A stretch of 64,000 bases of DNA from Euptelea pleiosperma (Eukaryota > Streptophyta > Magnoliopsida > Ranunculales > Eupteleaceae). This document shows positions 24,601 through 33,204 of the stretch, in pieces. A program made the translations under genes and the position numbers. The notes beneath the pieces are model-generated. The model worked only from the letters and a program-made list of their open reading frames with translations. It did not search any database and had not been told where the DNA came from. The stretch lies in assembly GCA_035048495.1 (NCBI GenBank), contig CM068542.1, positions 40,081,109 through 40,145,108 on the forward strand, written 5' to 3'. The number at the start of each line of letters is the position of its first letter. The first letter of the stretch is position 1.

Positions 24601-27435
24601 ATGTAATCGTCTTTATGTTATTTTTATTTTAATTCAACTTCATGTGATTGGAGACTGTCTATATCTTCGTGGAAGTTGAGTTAGACTCCATTTAACAATT
24701 ATTATAACGTTACATAATTCATGATAGGTTTTACTAGTTTCTTTTCTTATATTCATCATTATATTAGAGGTATGCAATTATTCATGAGCAAATTACCTAT
24801 TTCTATCGCACTTAATCACATAATTGCATGTAGTGTTGGGGGATAACTCACGGTCTATTGAGAGAACTTGATTTTATCAAGTCTGAAACCCCACTTCAGA
24901 AAGGCTCCTCGCTTCTTGATCTCTGCAAGCCTTCTAAAAGTGGCCGGGCCTTAAAGCCCATTGGGCTGGCTCAGCTCATTCAACCCTAATTCCAGGTACC
25001 TTTTGGGTGCTCGCTTAAATTCCAACATTAGTGAAATATTATAAAAATATAACAATTTATCAGGTTATGCTTGTATTATCATCATTAATCTTGAGCACAT
25101 GGATACAATCTATTAATATGTACTGTTGCTTTTTTGTATTGTACATGTTGGCATTAAAGTGTGACTGCATTTACTTTCCATTTCTAACAACTGCTAATGA
25201 GAACCGGGCTCAAATCAGGAGTCGCCCAAGATAAGTGAAGTAGTGAACTCCTTTGTTGGCTGGGCCGTTTATGTCCCCTAAATGGTGCATAGAACAGGGC
25301 CTAATTTTTTTTCTTTTCTGTTTTTTTTTCTTCCAGAGAGGTTAGATTTTATTAAACTCAAATGAGCAAAAAACAGAAGGGATCTGTCAAGTGTAGTTGA
25401 AATGTAGGCATTCGATCCCATGCTAAGCTGAAGGCTCCGAGCTAATAGTTCTTTACCTAACTAATATGTCAGATGATGAATTGCTTACCTGATTAATATG
25501 GGAGGAGAGGGTGGAAGGAACATAAGAAGAAAATGCCAAGAAGGTTTAGAATCTTTTACTAATCAATGTATTGCCATATGACAGTCTCCTTCAATCCATA
25601 AAGAGAAAAGGACAATGTTTGGGGAGAACAATAAATCCATTTCAGAAAGCTAAGATTTCGGCTTCTATTGTATAAGTTGCTCTAGACGAGCTGGCATTGG
25701 CAAGGAATCAATTCTCCTTTGTTGTTGGAAATGATGCTACCAAAGCGCGCTACTCCCCTAGACCTTGTTGTGCAACATTTCCTTCATCCTCCCAGGAAGG
25801 GAGTAGTGCTGATCTGATTACAAATAGGGCTGTTAATGGAATGTCCTTGAAGCAAAGTACTCAAGAGTCAAGATGACTAACATTAACTTAGCAACAGCAC
25901 CATAAAAATCCTGTGATTGCATTTCTTTAGATACACCAGATTATAGAAGGGAGAATGATTTGCCAGATAAAAGTCATTCTGAGCTAAGATGCCTAAATAC
26001 GGATATGGATACGGACACTGGTATGGGATACGGGGATATGACTCATCTCTAAAATTCCAAGACATGATTAGCATGCTCATACCATGGTTTATTTTCTAGG
26101 TTTTCAAGCTAACTATCTTTATTTAAAGTTCACATGGGATATGACATTCCATATTTAGGAGTGTGTTTTCAAATATTTTTTTACTAACTCAATCGATGTC
26201 ATTTTTGGCCTTTCTTGCTCTTTTAGAGATTTCAACCCGCATTGAAGCACTCCTCACTGGTGCCGTCATTGGTCTTCGTTGTGCATACCAAACCATCTCA
26301 ATCGACACTAAGACTATCCAGCCCAAAGAAAGATCTTTGGCCGCTGCCCACCAACATATAGCTTTATAAAACTGGGCAAAGGTGAATTTCTAGCTATTCC
26401 AGAGTGCAGAGACGAGAGAGTTGCATCCTTCTAGAGTCCAGATGCAAGTGATGATCGTTCTGTTTCCCCTTCAAGAGTATCAAACCATAATTTAAGGTCT
26501 AATTTTTTAGGATATGAAAAGGAATGACATGGCAGTTGGCATGCCTTTCCATCGGAGAAAGTTTTACACTTTGATACGAGTTAATAGAATATTGGAGTAA
26601 GCTCTTACTGAAAGTTATTGCCACACTGGATGAAGATTAGAGCAAACCAAGACAATTTTTTATAAGGATCAAAGCAAAGTCTTGAGCTACGAAGTCACAA
26701 AAAGCCTTCATTTTTATTTTCACTTCATACCTTGGTACGTATTTTTAGATTTTCCATTTTTTAATTCTTTTCCATCACTTGTGCTTCAAAGTAAACTTTC
26801 CTGTATATAGCCTGTAGAGGAAGCTTCTAGGCTCGTTTGGGCTTTATACCTGTTTTTTAAGTTGGTGTTCCTTAAGCATCAAGTTGTGGTATGGGATTAC
26901 TTGATTTTTTCGAGAAAAACACAATCTTGGACTTCAAAATACATAGGAAATTTCCTCTTATCTTGGAACTAAACACAAGCCCACTTGGCTTTAGCAACTT
27001 GGATATCAATTTCTTTAATTAACACAATCTTAAAAGTTTTGAGGATCTCTTTTCTTACAGCATCATTATTAGACCTTTGTAATTAGGTTTAGTTTCCAAT
27101 GCATTAAAAAACATGAGACGTAAATTGGCCCTTTTTTCACTTATCAAAAAAAAAAAAAAATGGTCCCCTATAAAATTAACTCTCCTAATAACACCACCTT
27201 GCAAGTACTTTTGAACTGTCAGCTAAAGTAGTTTCCCTTCATTTCTTTTTCTGTTTGCTACCTTGTACTTATTTCAGTATGATTGGAGTGAAAACCATGG
27301 ACCCTTAGCTCTTGCAATTTGTATGCACAAGGCCCATAAATTAATATTTTGTTTCTTTTTTGTAGGTACTCATTTAATGAGCAGACAGGCACATATGAAG
27401 AAATCCAGGGGGAGGCAGCAAATCCTGTATCATAA
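9676..27435 (+). CDS. CD2BP2-like U5 snRNP-associated protein with OCRE-type C-terminus
   Basis: Ten exons: 9676-9749, 10036-10252, 10872-10997, 11074-11226, 12604-12733, 13112-13153, 17573-17911, 18034-18076, 24488-24565, 27366-27435. All junctions are GT-AG and keep phase, giving 423 codons ending TAA. The basic N-terminus (KRPRFPKGKK) and the block DAWLDSV...LLEPEET...ALRRLKG are typical of CD2BP2/Lin1 proteins, which bind the U5 snRNP and act before tri-snRNP formation in the nucleus. Residues 90-140 (NVYHDKREIFDREA lies further on, near 234-248) are acidic. The C-terminus, about residues 365-412, is tyrosine-rich (YDESSGYYYSSS, GYYYDPSSGLYCC, GKWYSFNEQTGTYEE), an OCRE-like octamer repeat. 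I see no GYF domain, which ends the human protein. Exon 7 codes a weakly conserved Ser/Asn-rich linker. Introns 6, 8 and 9 are 4.4, 6.4 and 2.8 kb and hold transposons. Confidence 0.85.
12794..12810 (-). mobile_element. Ultrashort L1 3'-end scar (probable)
   Basis: A run of T followed by GATAAG, i.e. CTTATC plus poly(A) on the minus strand, the same terminal sequence as the longer L1 fragments in this window. Possible imperfect target duplication: TATGACACTTTATC before and TATGACTCATCTTT after. It lies in intron 5 of the CD2BP2-like gene. Confidence 0.4.
13512..15600 (+). mobile_element. Ty1/copia retrotransposon relic (5' LTR, gag, start of protease)
   Basis: The 5' LTR is about 13512-13699 (TGTTAGGG...TATTCA), followed by a primer-binding site TGGTATCAAAGC at 13703-13714, matching initiator tRNA-Met priming. 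A gag-like region (VKLDDKNYLEWSQAA, MYIGERGK) has several stops and frame changes. It ends in a CCHC zinc knuckle (CGYCGCFGHVKDKC, near 15195-15236). The protease active-site block DSGASKHMTG lies at 15527-15556. Integrase, reverse transcriptase and 3' LTR are absent, so the element is truncated. It lies in intron 6 of the CD2BP2-like gene, same strand. Confidence 0.8.
16400..16690 (+). mobile_element. RTE-type LINE 3' end fragment
   Basis: Ends with GACCCCAAATAGTTAGGATAAGGC, the shared tail of the RTE-like fragments seen also near 41500, 59250 and 62440. The preceding 150 bp retains only hints of the C-terminal coding region. Confidence 0.5.
17039..17058 (-). mobile_element. Ultrashort L1 3'-end scar with perfect target duplication
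   Basis: Twenty bases (TATTTTTTTTGTGTGATAAG) lie between two perfect 12-bp copies of TAGAGTGTTATA (17027-17038 and 17059-17070). The inserted strand reads CTTATC followed by an interrupted poly(A). Target duplication and A-tail together are diagnostic of LINE-type retroposition. It lies in intron 6 of the CD2BP2-like gene. Confidence 0.75.
18956..18973 (-). mobile_element. Ultrashort L1 3'-end scar (probable)
   Basis: A poly(T) run then GATAAGT sits between TATCGAATATAG and TATTGAAGATAG, a 12-bp pair with two mismatches that may be a decayed target duplication. It lies in intron 8 of the CD2BP2-like gene. Confidence 0.5.
20264..21470 (-). mobile_element. L1-type LINE fragment, 5'-truncated
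   Basis: Read on the minus strand it ends in CTTATC plus poly(A) at about 20264-20285. Upstream are pieces of the zinc-binding reverse-transcriptase C-terminal domain: CSMCKNHEESVNHLLLYC, WSLWRERNKRIFE, and further upstream WRKVIAGKYG and YGCGVWRGI. Stops and frame breaks show it is dead. It lies in intron 8 of the CD2BP2-like gene in antisense. Confidence 0.8.
21570..22125. mobile_element. PIF/Harbinger-like MITE
   Basis: The left end is GGGTGCGTTTGGCAGCG, the right end CGCGTTACTAAACACAGCC, an imperfect inverted repeat that extends into AAGACGCG/CGCGTCTT. Both flanks are TTA (21567-21569, 22126-22128). Interior words such as AGACGCAC are also mirrored. No coding region. It sits 43 bp left of the solo LTR. 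Confidence 0.7.
22169..24207. mobile_element. Solo LTR, 2.04 kb, with TAACC target duplication
   Basis: Starts TGTCACGCCCCCAAA and ends GGGTCATTACA, the TG...CA ends of plant LTRs. Perfect 5-bp duplications TAACC lie at 22164-22168 and 24208-24212. There is no internal retrotransposon sequence, so unequal recombination between two LTRs probably removed it. Short internal direct repeats (GGGACTAAAACCCCAAGGGG type) lie at 22990-23130. It is in intron 8 of the CD2BP2-like gene. Confidence 0.8.
26163..26460 (+). mobile_element. RTE-type LINE remnant
   Basis: Words such as TTTTTGGCCTTTCTTGCTC, CATTGGTCTTCGTTGTGCAT and ACCAAACCATCTCAATCGAC also occur at 63760-63870. There the minus strand encodes an RTE-like RRFGHVQRKP motif. 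Heavily decayed. In intron 9 of the CD2BP2-like gene. Confidence 0.5.
27140..27160 (+). mobile_element. Ultrashort L1 3'-end scar on plus strand (possible)
   Basis: CTTATC followed by 15 A. Possible decayed target duplication: AAATTGGCCC before and AAATGGTCCCC after. In intron 9, about 200 bp before the last exon of the CD2BP2-like gene. Confidence 0.35.
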
Positions 27436-28015
27436 GATGAGAAAGTTTATTTAGCTACTCTATTTGAGGAGTGTGTGGAGAGCAAAGAGTTAATGGTAAT
27501 TAGTGAAACGGGTCTTTATAGCTCTTAACACTTCAAATTTCTCAAGGCCTTGATTATCAATTTATCACTAATAGTGTGGTCACCCGTTAAAACTGTTACT
27601 TTGGTCACTGAAATACTTATGGAGCAGAAACTTTTATGTGCAGCATGCGTTGTTTTCTAAAAGCGATATTTTCTGCCAAGGACAAGGCTGCATTTCAAAT
27701 ATTTCAGTTCTTTGCTATTATGATCAGTCTCTAGATTATAAATGCAAGAGTCCTGAAAAAATTGTATCCTGACAATTGCATACTTCGTTATAATAATTTA
27801 AGAGGCATAAAACCCATTACAAAAAAATAATCACCCCATTCAGTTAAATTTCTAACTGTCCCCTTTTTTTTTCGGTGTTTCCAGAACTGTCCTTTTGGTT
27901 GAACTTACTATTTTGCCACCTCATCCAAAAACACTCCTACAATCATTCACGTGTAACACACATGTTCGTACTAGCTGGCGCTAAAATAGCATTATAACAC
28001 TGTTATATTGGTTGG

Positions 28016-28535
28016 TTGTCATAGCCACCACATCTAGTACATTCTCAAGACCAAATTCTGCAACTTCTCCAAAGGCCAGCTTTCATAGAGATGTTTGACA
28101 TTTTAGGAGATGGAATGCTTACAACAGGTGCCTGATCGCACAAAGGAAGACGGCGTGCACTCGGAGTTTCGGAGCATTGTCACTAAAAGGAGCTGAGTGG
28201 TGGAAAATGGGAGCATTGTCACTAATGTGAGCTGAGAGGTGGAAGATTGCCAGTGAAGCGTCTATCATAGATTAAAGATGTGTTCTTGAGATTGATATGA
28301 TACTAGTTTCACTACTATCTTTGGGAGAAATCCCTGGTGCAATTTGCAGAGGCTATGGATGATGCATCAGAAATCGTTATTTTCAGGCATATGGTGCCTA
28401 GTATGTATTGGAAGCTGTTGCGTTGGCTGAGGTTGCAAAAGAGAGGAGGTTGGTCACATTAAAGAGTTGATTTCTTTGAGGTTGCAAAAGAGAGGAGGTT
28501 AGTCACATTAAAGAGTTGATTTCTTTTAGGACGGA
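28016..28535 (+). pseudogene. CYP96-like cytochrome P450 pseudogene fragment
   Basis: Collinear at the DNA level with 36370-36900 of the intact P450: TCAAGACCAAATTCTGCAAC, then TTTGACATTTTAGGAGATG, CGCACAAAGGAAGACGG, GATACTAGTTTCACTA, TTTGGGAGAAATCCC, ATTTTCAGGCATATGGT and GTTGCGTTGGCT. Several deletions and frame changes, and loss of everything coding for the I-helix, ExxR and heme loop, make it non-functional. It also carries two internal tandem duplications, near 28173-28253 and 28430-28530. It lies between the CD2BP2-like gene and eRF1, so a P450 duplication predates or spans the eRF1 position. Confidence 0.85.
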
Positions 28536-29430
28536 AGAATAACCGGACAGAAATATGTGCGGTTGAGGCCATTGACCATTGGATTCAAGAGTTTATGTCG
28601 TCACACATTCTTTAGTGTTCTTGGATGTTTTCTACGAAAACCCTTCTCTAGAACAGCAGATTTTCCTTTTCAATACTGCTTTATTTGCATGAAAAAAGTT
28701 GTGTTGCTCCATATACTGAACACCACAAATCTAGCATGCGTGTTGGAGAAATCAAAGGCTTGATCCACTTATTGGAAGACCATAACTGAGTATAGGTGCC
28801 TCGACCACGAGGAACACTCAGGATTTCACTGTCATTGGAATATCTCCTTTCGTTTGAATTTCTACTCGCAAGGTATCCTCCGGGAGTTCATGCTTACCCT
28901 CTGAACCTAGCTACTCACTACTTTTGCTAATGTTGAGCATAGATTCTTCTCTTTTGCCTATCCGCACTAAAAAGATAGCAAGGTTATTGTTTGTTAAAGC
29001 AGCGAGCTATATATGCACTGCTTGGTTCAATGCAAATCGGATGCAATGCACCCACTTAAGATTTTATGAATTCTGTGTGCAACCCTTATCAGGGAGTAAT
29101 ACATTCACTTAAGAGGTACTGGATTGAAGATGGTTAAAAGAACTGCAGCCCTTGAAATCCACAAGGACGCTTAGCATTGAGGTTTTGCTCACCATGGTTG
29201 GCCCCAGAAAATGCGCTGCATGGGGCCACTATCGACTGAACCAAAAGTCCAACAAAAAACTTTCCCAACTCAGGGATGTTTTTGTAGTTTAGTACAAAAA
29301 GTGAGGGTGTTTTGCATAAAGGCTTCAGGCATTTTTTTTTGTACTGAAAGTGGGTGGTATTTTTAGGAAAAACAAGCTCTTAGGCATGCTTGGTATACTT
29401 GTATGTAGTTTGCAAAAAAATGTTTGTAGG

Positions 29431-29650
29431 CAAATATTTGACAATCAAATGTTTGCAATGACATATTTGTTGAAAAAATATTCGTATGGTTGGGGAGGAG
29501 AGAGCTGTAAGGAAATGAGAGAGTCATTTGCATATTGTTTGCAGCTGTTTGCGGCTACATTTTGGCTGCAAATATTTGACAGTCAAATGTTTGCAACGAC
29601 ACATTTGTTGGGAAAATATTCTTATGGTTGGTGAGGAGAGAGCTGTTGGG
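29431..29650 (+). repeat. Tandem duplication upstream of eRF1
   Basis: Two units spaced 148 bp apart begin CAAATATTTGAC (29431, 29579) and share TCAAATGTTTGCAA, CATTTGTTG, AAATATTC and GAGGAGAGAGCTG. A third partial similarity (GTCATTTGCCTATTGTTTGC) lies near 29870. Confidence 0.7.
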
Positions 29651-29692
29651 GGAGAAAAGGGGCGTGGCTTCTATGCGTCAGACCCCACATAT

Positions 29693-29830
29693 CAAACAAA
29701 ACGGCCCTGCTCAAGTTGTGCCACATCAACGAAAAAGTACAAGCTCTTACAATTACCAACATAACCGTAACCGCAGTTAATTTTGACCTTTTTGCTGATG
29801 CGGCAAAACTTGAGCAGGCCGTTTTGTTTG
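29693..29830. mobile_element. Inverted-repeat (MITE-like) element in the eRF1 upstream region
   Basis: Left arm 29693-29737 (CAAACAAAACGGCC...TGCTCAAGTT) pairs with right arm 29788-29830 (AACTTGAGCA...GGCCGTTTTGTTTG) around a 50-bp loop. It lies about 250 bp upstream of the likely TATA box of eRF1. The flanking GTCAGACCC/GGCCCTGGC words suggest the element may be slightly longer. Confidence 0.65.
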
Positions 29831-30081
29831 GTCTGTGTGGCCCTGGCGCAGAAAAGGGGGATGAGAAAGTCATTTGCCTATTGTTTGCAGCTGTTTGTGG
29901 GCTGCAAACATTAGACCACTTTTTGGCAAAAATTGGTGGGGTCTAATGCAAATATTTGTTGGATGTTGAAGTTATGCTTGTGCCACCAAGCCAAGCACAT
30001 ACAAATGCCGCAAACGTTTGCGCTAGTGCTATCATGCAAGGCCTAAAAAGAATAAAGGTAGCGCTTGAGATTATCCACTTG

Positions 30082-30123
30082 TATATAAAAATAAGACGAG
30101 AAAAAACCCATCCCAACCCTAAC
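30082..30123 (+). promoter_or_regulatory. Probable eRF1 core promoter: TATA box and telo-box
   Basis: TATATAAAA at 30082-30090 is followed 25 bp later by AACCCTAAC at 30115-30123, a telo-box often found at the start of plant translation-apparatus genes. A pyrimidine-rich leader follows. Transcription probably starts near 30115. Confidence 0.55.
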
Positions 30124-30861
30124 ATCATTTCTTTCTGTCTCCTTCGTTCTCGATCCTCTCCCCATCCCCATCATCCAGTCACTCGATTAACCCCACGGCC
30201 AACGCCGTCGTCGCTGCAATTCCTGCGAAGATCCGACGACAAAAATCCCTGCAACATCGCCGCTGTTTCGAGTTCGATTTTCGAGGTATATTTTTCTCTT
30301 TATAATCTCTTTCCTTCTCTGATTGATGGTTTAGTGCTGGTGTTTTTGTTTCTGATTCTGATTTTCCAGTCCTATGAGGCAAATCCATCTGATTTTCTAT
30401 ATGCATCGTTGATGGGGCTATTCTGGCGAGATGGGTTTCTATCACCGCAGATGGGTTAATTCAGCTTTTTTTCACGTTGATTACATTGGATTTGGCCTAA
30501 GATTCAATCTATTTGTGTCCAAAACTCGCCTATTTAATTCCATTGGAGTTGGCCTGAGCACCAACCAATTCGCTGTAAACTACCTACGATGCATCACAAG
30601 ATCGCTAACCCATCAACTATTTGTGTTCAAATTAATCCTGTATGAAATTTTATTATTTTTTCCAATTTTCATATATTTAATCATAGGTGAAACTCTATTT
30701 GCCTTTTGATTTGTCTTATGAACCGCATGAATGTTGTTACCATTGTTAAAACAACCAAAGATGCTGTCTGTTACGGCAAAAGATTGGTAACCCGCCCATT
30801 AAACAATTAAAAGAAATGTTATTGTTGGTTACTTTTGATTTTGTAAAGCACTATTTTGTTT

Positions 30862-31137
30862 TCCAAATACCCATAATACATATATAAAAACACATGTATT
30901 AATATGCACATTCATACGTACATATATGGTTGAATTTTTGAAGTAAAACCATATTTAATGAGAATTTATCCCTCAACATATCTTTGCCAGTCTCAGTCTT
31001 TTTGACTGTATTTTTTTAACGCCGAATGAATTATACTCGATTTTTGCCCATTTACTGTTGTATGCTGAATTGCTACTAGGGTCTGAACCCACCACCATCT
31101 CCGAGATCATAACAATCTGATCAACTGCCAAAACTTG
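30862..31137 (+). repeat. 276-bp direct repeat, copy 1
   Basis: Begins TCCAAATAC and ends GCCAAAACTTG. It is nearly identical to 31463-31738, with about a dozen substitutions seen. The copies are separated by 325 bp of unrelated DNA. Confidence 0.9.
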
Positions 31138-31462
31138 GACAGCCACAATACTAGGTACTTCCTACTTCCTTAAATCAAGGCTCTTCATCGGATTGAGAGA
31201 GGTTGTAAAACCTCTTCCAAACAACAAAAGACAAGTTGCAAGGGTTTTGCAGAAATACAATGATTGGCTTCTCTTTTGAACCCATTGAAGTTTTTCCCAG
31301 TTGAACTTGGACGTTTGTCCAAAGAGAGAATGAAGGTTTGAACATTGCTTAGTGCTATTCTCCCTGTTGGCGGTCGGGTCAGGCAGACGGGGCTGGGAGA
31401 CACCACGTCAGCTACCCGACCCTCCCCCAAAACAAGACATTTGAAGACGATATCATTCAAAG

Positions 31463-31738
31463 TCCAAATACACATAATACATATATAAAAACACATGTAT
31501 CAATATGCACAGTCATACGTACATGTATGGTTGAATTTTTGAAGTAAAACCATATTTAATGAGAATTTATCCCTCAACATATCTTGGCCGGTTTCAGTCT
31601 TTTTTACTGTATTTTTTGAACGCCGAACGGATTAAACTCGATTTTTGCCCATTTATTATTGTATGCTGAATTGCTACTAGGGTCTGAACCCACCACCATC
31701 TCCGAGATCTTAACAATGTGATCAACTGCCAAAACTTG
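31463..31738 (+). repeat. 276-bp direct repeat, copy 2
   Basis: Second copy, ending about 105 bp before the intron acceptor. The repeat does not start with TG or end with CA and I see no primer-binding site beside copy 1. It therefore looks more like a segmental duplication than a pair of LTRs, though a TRIM element is not ruled out. Confidence 0.9.
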
Positions 31739-31890
31739 TTATTCTGGATCTCTGTTTTTTTTATAGTTTGGCAACTTATTTTCATGTGAACTTTAAGGCC
31801 TTCAAACATGCATATTGTGGATTATTGTATGTTTTGTTTGCAGGTTGGTGGGTTGCCGTTCTCCTTGTGCTTGCTACTACTTATCTTGCA

Positions 31891-33204
31891 ATGGCAGATG
31901 GTCAAGGGACTGATAAGAACATTGAGATATGGAAGATCAAGAAATTGATCAAAGCACTTGAAGCTGCCAGAGGCAATGGTACAAGCATGATTTCTCTTAT
32001 CATGCCTCCCCGTGATCAGATATCTCGGGTCACTAAGATGTTGGGCGATGAATTTGGTACTGCTTCAAACATAAAAAGCAGAGTTAACCGTCAGTCAGTG
32101 TTGGGTGCCATTACCTCTGCTCAGCAGAGGCTGAAGCTTTACAATAGGGTTCCTCCCAATGGTTTGGTGCTATACACTGGAACCATTGTGACTGAAGATG
32201 GGAAGGAAAAGAAGGTCACGATTGATTTTGAGCCTTTCAAGCCCATAAATGCATCACTGTACCTTTGTGATAACAAGTTCCATACAGAGGCTCTGAATGA
32301 ACTCTTAGAATCTGATGATAAGTTTGGCTTTATAGTCATGGATGGGAATGGAACCCTTTTTGGGACACTAAGTGGAAACACACGTGAAGTTCTTCATAAA
32401 TTCACTGTTGATCTCCCGAAGAAACATGGAAGAGGTGGACAGTCCGCACTGCGATTTGCTCGGCTTCGGATGGAGAAACGGCACAATTATGTGAGGAAGA
32501 CAGCCGAGCTTGCCACACAATTCTTCATAAATCCTGCCACCAGCCAGCCCAATGTTTCAGGATTAATCCTTGCTGGGTCCGCCGACTTCAAGACAGAGTT
32601 AAGCCAGTCCGATATGTTTGATCCCCGTCTCCAAGCTAAGATACTGAATGTGGTTGATGTTTCTTATGGGGGTGAGAATGGTTTCAATCAGGCCATTGAG
32701 CTGTCCTCGGAGATTCTATCCAATGTGAAATTCATACAGGAGAAGCGCTTGATTGGAAAGTACTTTGAGGAAATAAGCCAGGACACTGGGAAGTATGTAT
32801 TCGGCGTTGACGACACACTGAAGGCACTGGAAATGGGTGCCGTTGAGACACTAATTGTGTGGGAAAATCTGGATATGAACAGGTACGTGCTGAAGAATGG
32901 TACTACGGGTGAGATAGTCATAAAACATTTGAACAAAGATCAAGAGGCAAATCAGAGCAACTTCAGGGATACTGCATCCTCTGCAGAATTGGAGGTTCAG
33001 GAGAAGATGTCACTGCTGGAGTGGTTTGCGAATGAGTACAGGCGGTTCGGTTGCACTCTTGAGTTTGTCACCAACAAATCCCAAGAGGGTTCTCAGTTCT
33101 GCAGAGGGTTTGGTGGCATTGGGGGAATGCTCCGTTACCAGCTTGATATGAGGTCGTTTGATGAGTTCTCTGATGACGGTGAAGTTTATGAAGATTCTGA
33201 ATAG
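31891..33204 (+). CDS. ERF1: Eukaryotic peptide chain release factor 1 (eRF1)
   Basis: Recognises all three stop codons in the ribosomal A site and triggers peptide release, working with the GTPase eRF3 in the cytosol. The single-exon CDS codes 437 residues, the normal eRF1 length, starting [15 protein letters not shown]. Domain 1 has TASNIKS (N60-S63) and YLCDNKF (Y124-F130), the stop-codon reading motifs. Domain 2 has [14 protein letters not shown] with the catalytic GGQ at 182-184. The acidic tail ([12 protein letters not shown]) matches the family. The frame is open upstream to 31768, but that part is intron and leader; the chosen Met matches family N-termini. No damage is seen. A plant genome usually has two or three copies. 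Confidence 0.97.
   Translation: MADGQGTDKNIEIWKIKKLIKALEAARGNGTSMISLIMPPRDQISRVTKMLGDEFGTASNIKSRVNRQSVLGAITSAQQRLKLYNRVPPNGLVLYTGTIVTEDGKEKKVTIDFEPFKPINASLYLCDNKFHTEALNELLESDDKFGFIVMDGNGTLFGTLSGNTREVLHKFTVDLPKKHGRGGQSALRFARLRMEKRHNYVRKTAELATQFFINPATSQPNVSGLILAGSADFKTELSQSDMFDPRLQAKILNVVDVSYGGENGFNQAIELSSEILSNVKFIQEKRLIGKYFEEISQDTGKYVFGVDDTLKALEMGAVETLIVWENLDMNRYVLKNGTTGEIVIKHLNKDQEANQSNFRDTASSAELEVQEKMSLLEWFANEYRRFGCTLEFVTNKSQEGSQFCRGFGGIGGMLRYQLDMRSFDEFSDDGEVYEDSE

Larger units (their letters stand above)
30286..31843 (+). other. Intron in the 5' UTR of eRF1
   Basis: Donor GAG|GTATAT at 30285/30286 and acceptor TTTGCAG|GTTGG at 31843/31844, 1558 bp. The leader exon upstream (about 30115-30285) contains no ATG. 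A leader intron in front of an intronless CDS is common in plant translation-factor genes. The intron holds a 276-bp direct repeat. Confidence 0.65.

Noticed and set aside
29956..30459. 167-codon open frame across the eRF1 promoter and first leader exon
   Set aside because: No recognisable domain; it covers the TATA box, leader and a GT donor, and is best seen as chance.
30862..31738. TRIM or LTR element in the eRF1 leader intron
   Set aside because: The 276-bp copies lack TG...CA ends, a primer-binding site and a clear target duplication, so I list them only as a direct repeat.
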